Below are positions 63,533 to 64,000 of a stretch of 64,000 nt of DNA, piece by piece. Under the pieces are notes generated by a model, which was not told the origin of the DNA, ran no database searches, and was given only the letters and a program-made list of their open reading frames with translations. Source of the stretch: Mycolicibacterium alvei (GTDB lineage: Bacteria > Actinomycetota > Actinomycetes > Mycobacteriales > Mycobacteriaceae). The position numbers and the translations under genes were made by a program. The stretch is from contig NZ_AP022565.1 in the NCBI RefSeq assembly GCF_010727325.1, positions 5,084,001-5,148,000 on the forward strand, read 5' to 3'. The first letter of the stretch is position 1. Each line of letters starts with the position of its first letter.

Positions 63533-64000
63533 TCACCACACGTAGGGCACCAGTCGGTAGCGCACCTTCTGGGTGTACGCGTCGTAGCCGTCGAGTTCGG
63601 CGCGCAGCATCTTCTCCTCGTCGGCGATCCGCACGCCGAAAATCGGTATCGACACGATGGACACGAGGAGGGCCCAGTAGGAACCCAGCGCCAATGGGGT
63701 GCCGAACATCATCAACACCGCGCCGAAATACATCGGGTGCCGGACCAGACCGTAGAGCCCCGTCGAGACGAGCGGTTGTTCGTCCTCCACCTGGATGCTG
63801 GCGCCGGCGAAGCTGTTCTGGAACACCACTGCCTCGGCGAACAGGATTCCCACCGCCACCAGAACGTTGCCGAGGATGACCACCGCTGTCGGCACACTCG
63901 ACCACCCGAACCGGTGGTCGAACGCGCTGAGGACGAACGCCGCGAAGGCCGAGCCCGTGACCGCCCAGATGACAATCTTCTGCACGATCCGCGTTTCCGC
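63533..64000 (-). CDS. isoprenylcysteine/phospholipid methyltransferase-like membrane protein, N-terminus off window
   Basis: About 155 residues are visible and the frame stays open to the right edge, so the start is probably outside. The conserved core of ICMT/PEMT-like methyltransferases is present: STGLYGLVRHPMYFGAVLMMFGTPLALGS in part (VRHPMYFG), and EEKMLRAELDGYDAYTQKVR near the C terminus, with about four helices. These enzymes methylate lipids or prenylated groups using SAM at the membrane. The substrate is unknown. A GTG at 63985 would give 150 residues but lacks a ribosome site. Confidence 0.8.
   Translation of the reverse strand, partial: AETRIVQKIVIWAVTGSAFAAFVLSAFDHRFGWSSVPTAVVILGNVLVAVGILFAEAVVFQNSFAGASIQVEDEQPLVSTGLYGLVRHPMYFGAVLMMFGTPLALGSYWALLVSIVSIPIFGVRIADEEKMLRAELDGYDAYTQKVRYRLVPYVW

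Overview
The window is about 64 kb of high-GC actinobacterial chromosome, most likely from a rapidly growing mycobacterium (Mycolicibacterium type). Mycothiol (mshB), F420 (fbiC), methylglucose lipopolysaccharide (gpgS), lpqW and two mycobacterial fadD genes point to this. The order mutT2, narGHJI, typA, lpqW, mshB, fbiC, fadH, fdxC, dapC, pruC/pruA/pruB, fadD36, dapD/dapE, LOG, fadD6, folP2, gpgS, tagA, glgM, glgC matches, from memory, M. tuberculosis Rv1160 to Rv1213. No tRNA, rRNA, CRISPR array, insertion sequence or phage gene was seen. Family and locus assignments rest on recognition of sequence, not on a database search.

Layout. 1-8.4 kb: end of mutT2, then a tightly overlapped nitrate respiration operon narK-narG-narH-narJ-narI. 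8.4-10.9 kb: a Tgs1-like wax ester/triacylglycerol synthase and a flavin/F420-binding split-barrel protein behind a DosR-like box, then two very small Cys-containing proteins. 10.9-24.3 kb: typA, lpqW, mshB and fbiC, interleaved with three minus-strand secreted proteins with Lys-rich tails that replace the PE/PPE genes of the tuberculosis locus. 24.4-31.6 kb: an accessory respiratory and nitric-oxide block: YceI, a cytochrome oxidase subunit I, FdxA, an Fe-S type repressor, a slipin, a membrane protein with a transposase-like Cys region, and a quinol-type NO reductase. 31.7-35.4 kb: fadH, fdxC, dapC. 35.4-38.7 kb: a two-component system and a carotenoid oxygenase. 38.8-43 kb: proline catabolism (pruC, pruA, pruB). 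43-48.6 kb: a DUF309-Nudix fusion, fadD36, a small exported protein, an unmarked 33-residue metallothionein, dapD, dapE and an S4 RNA-binding protein. 48.6-54.4 kb: an ABC-F protein with a candidate leader peptide, a type VII secretion substrate, an ATPase that looks like a LuxR-family regulator without its DNA-binding domain, a STAS protein and a TetR regulator. 54.5-64 kb: LOG, fadD6, folP2, gpgS, tagA, glgM, glgC and two membrane proteins.

How the genes fit together. Nitrate respiration produces nitrite and some NO. The NO reductase, a possible second oxidase subunit, FdxA and a Cys-bearing regulator would form a defence and respiration module against that. Lipid storage (Tgs1-like), FdxA and nitrate respiration are all hypoxia-linked in mycobacteria. 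Most conserved genes are separated by short gaps or 4-base stop/start overlaps. Several 3' junctions carry long perfect hairpins without T-tracts.

The leads most worth following are the NO reductase/transposase-like zinc protein/slipin operon, the hidden metallothionein, the AT-rich rare-codon island inside folP2, the leader peptide of the ABC-F gene, and the T7 substrate/HTH-less ATPase/STAS cluster.
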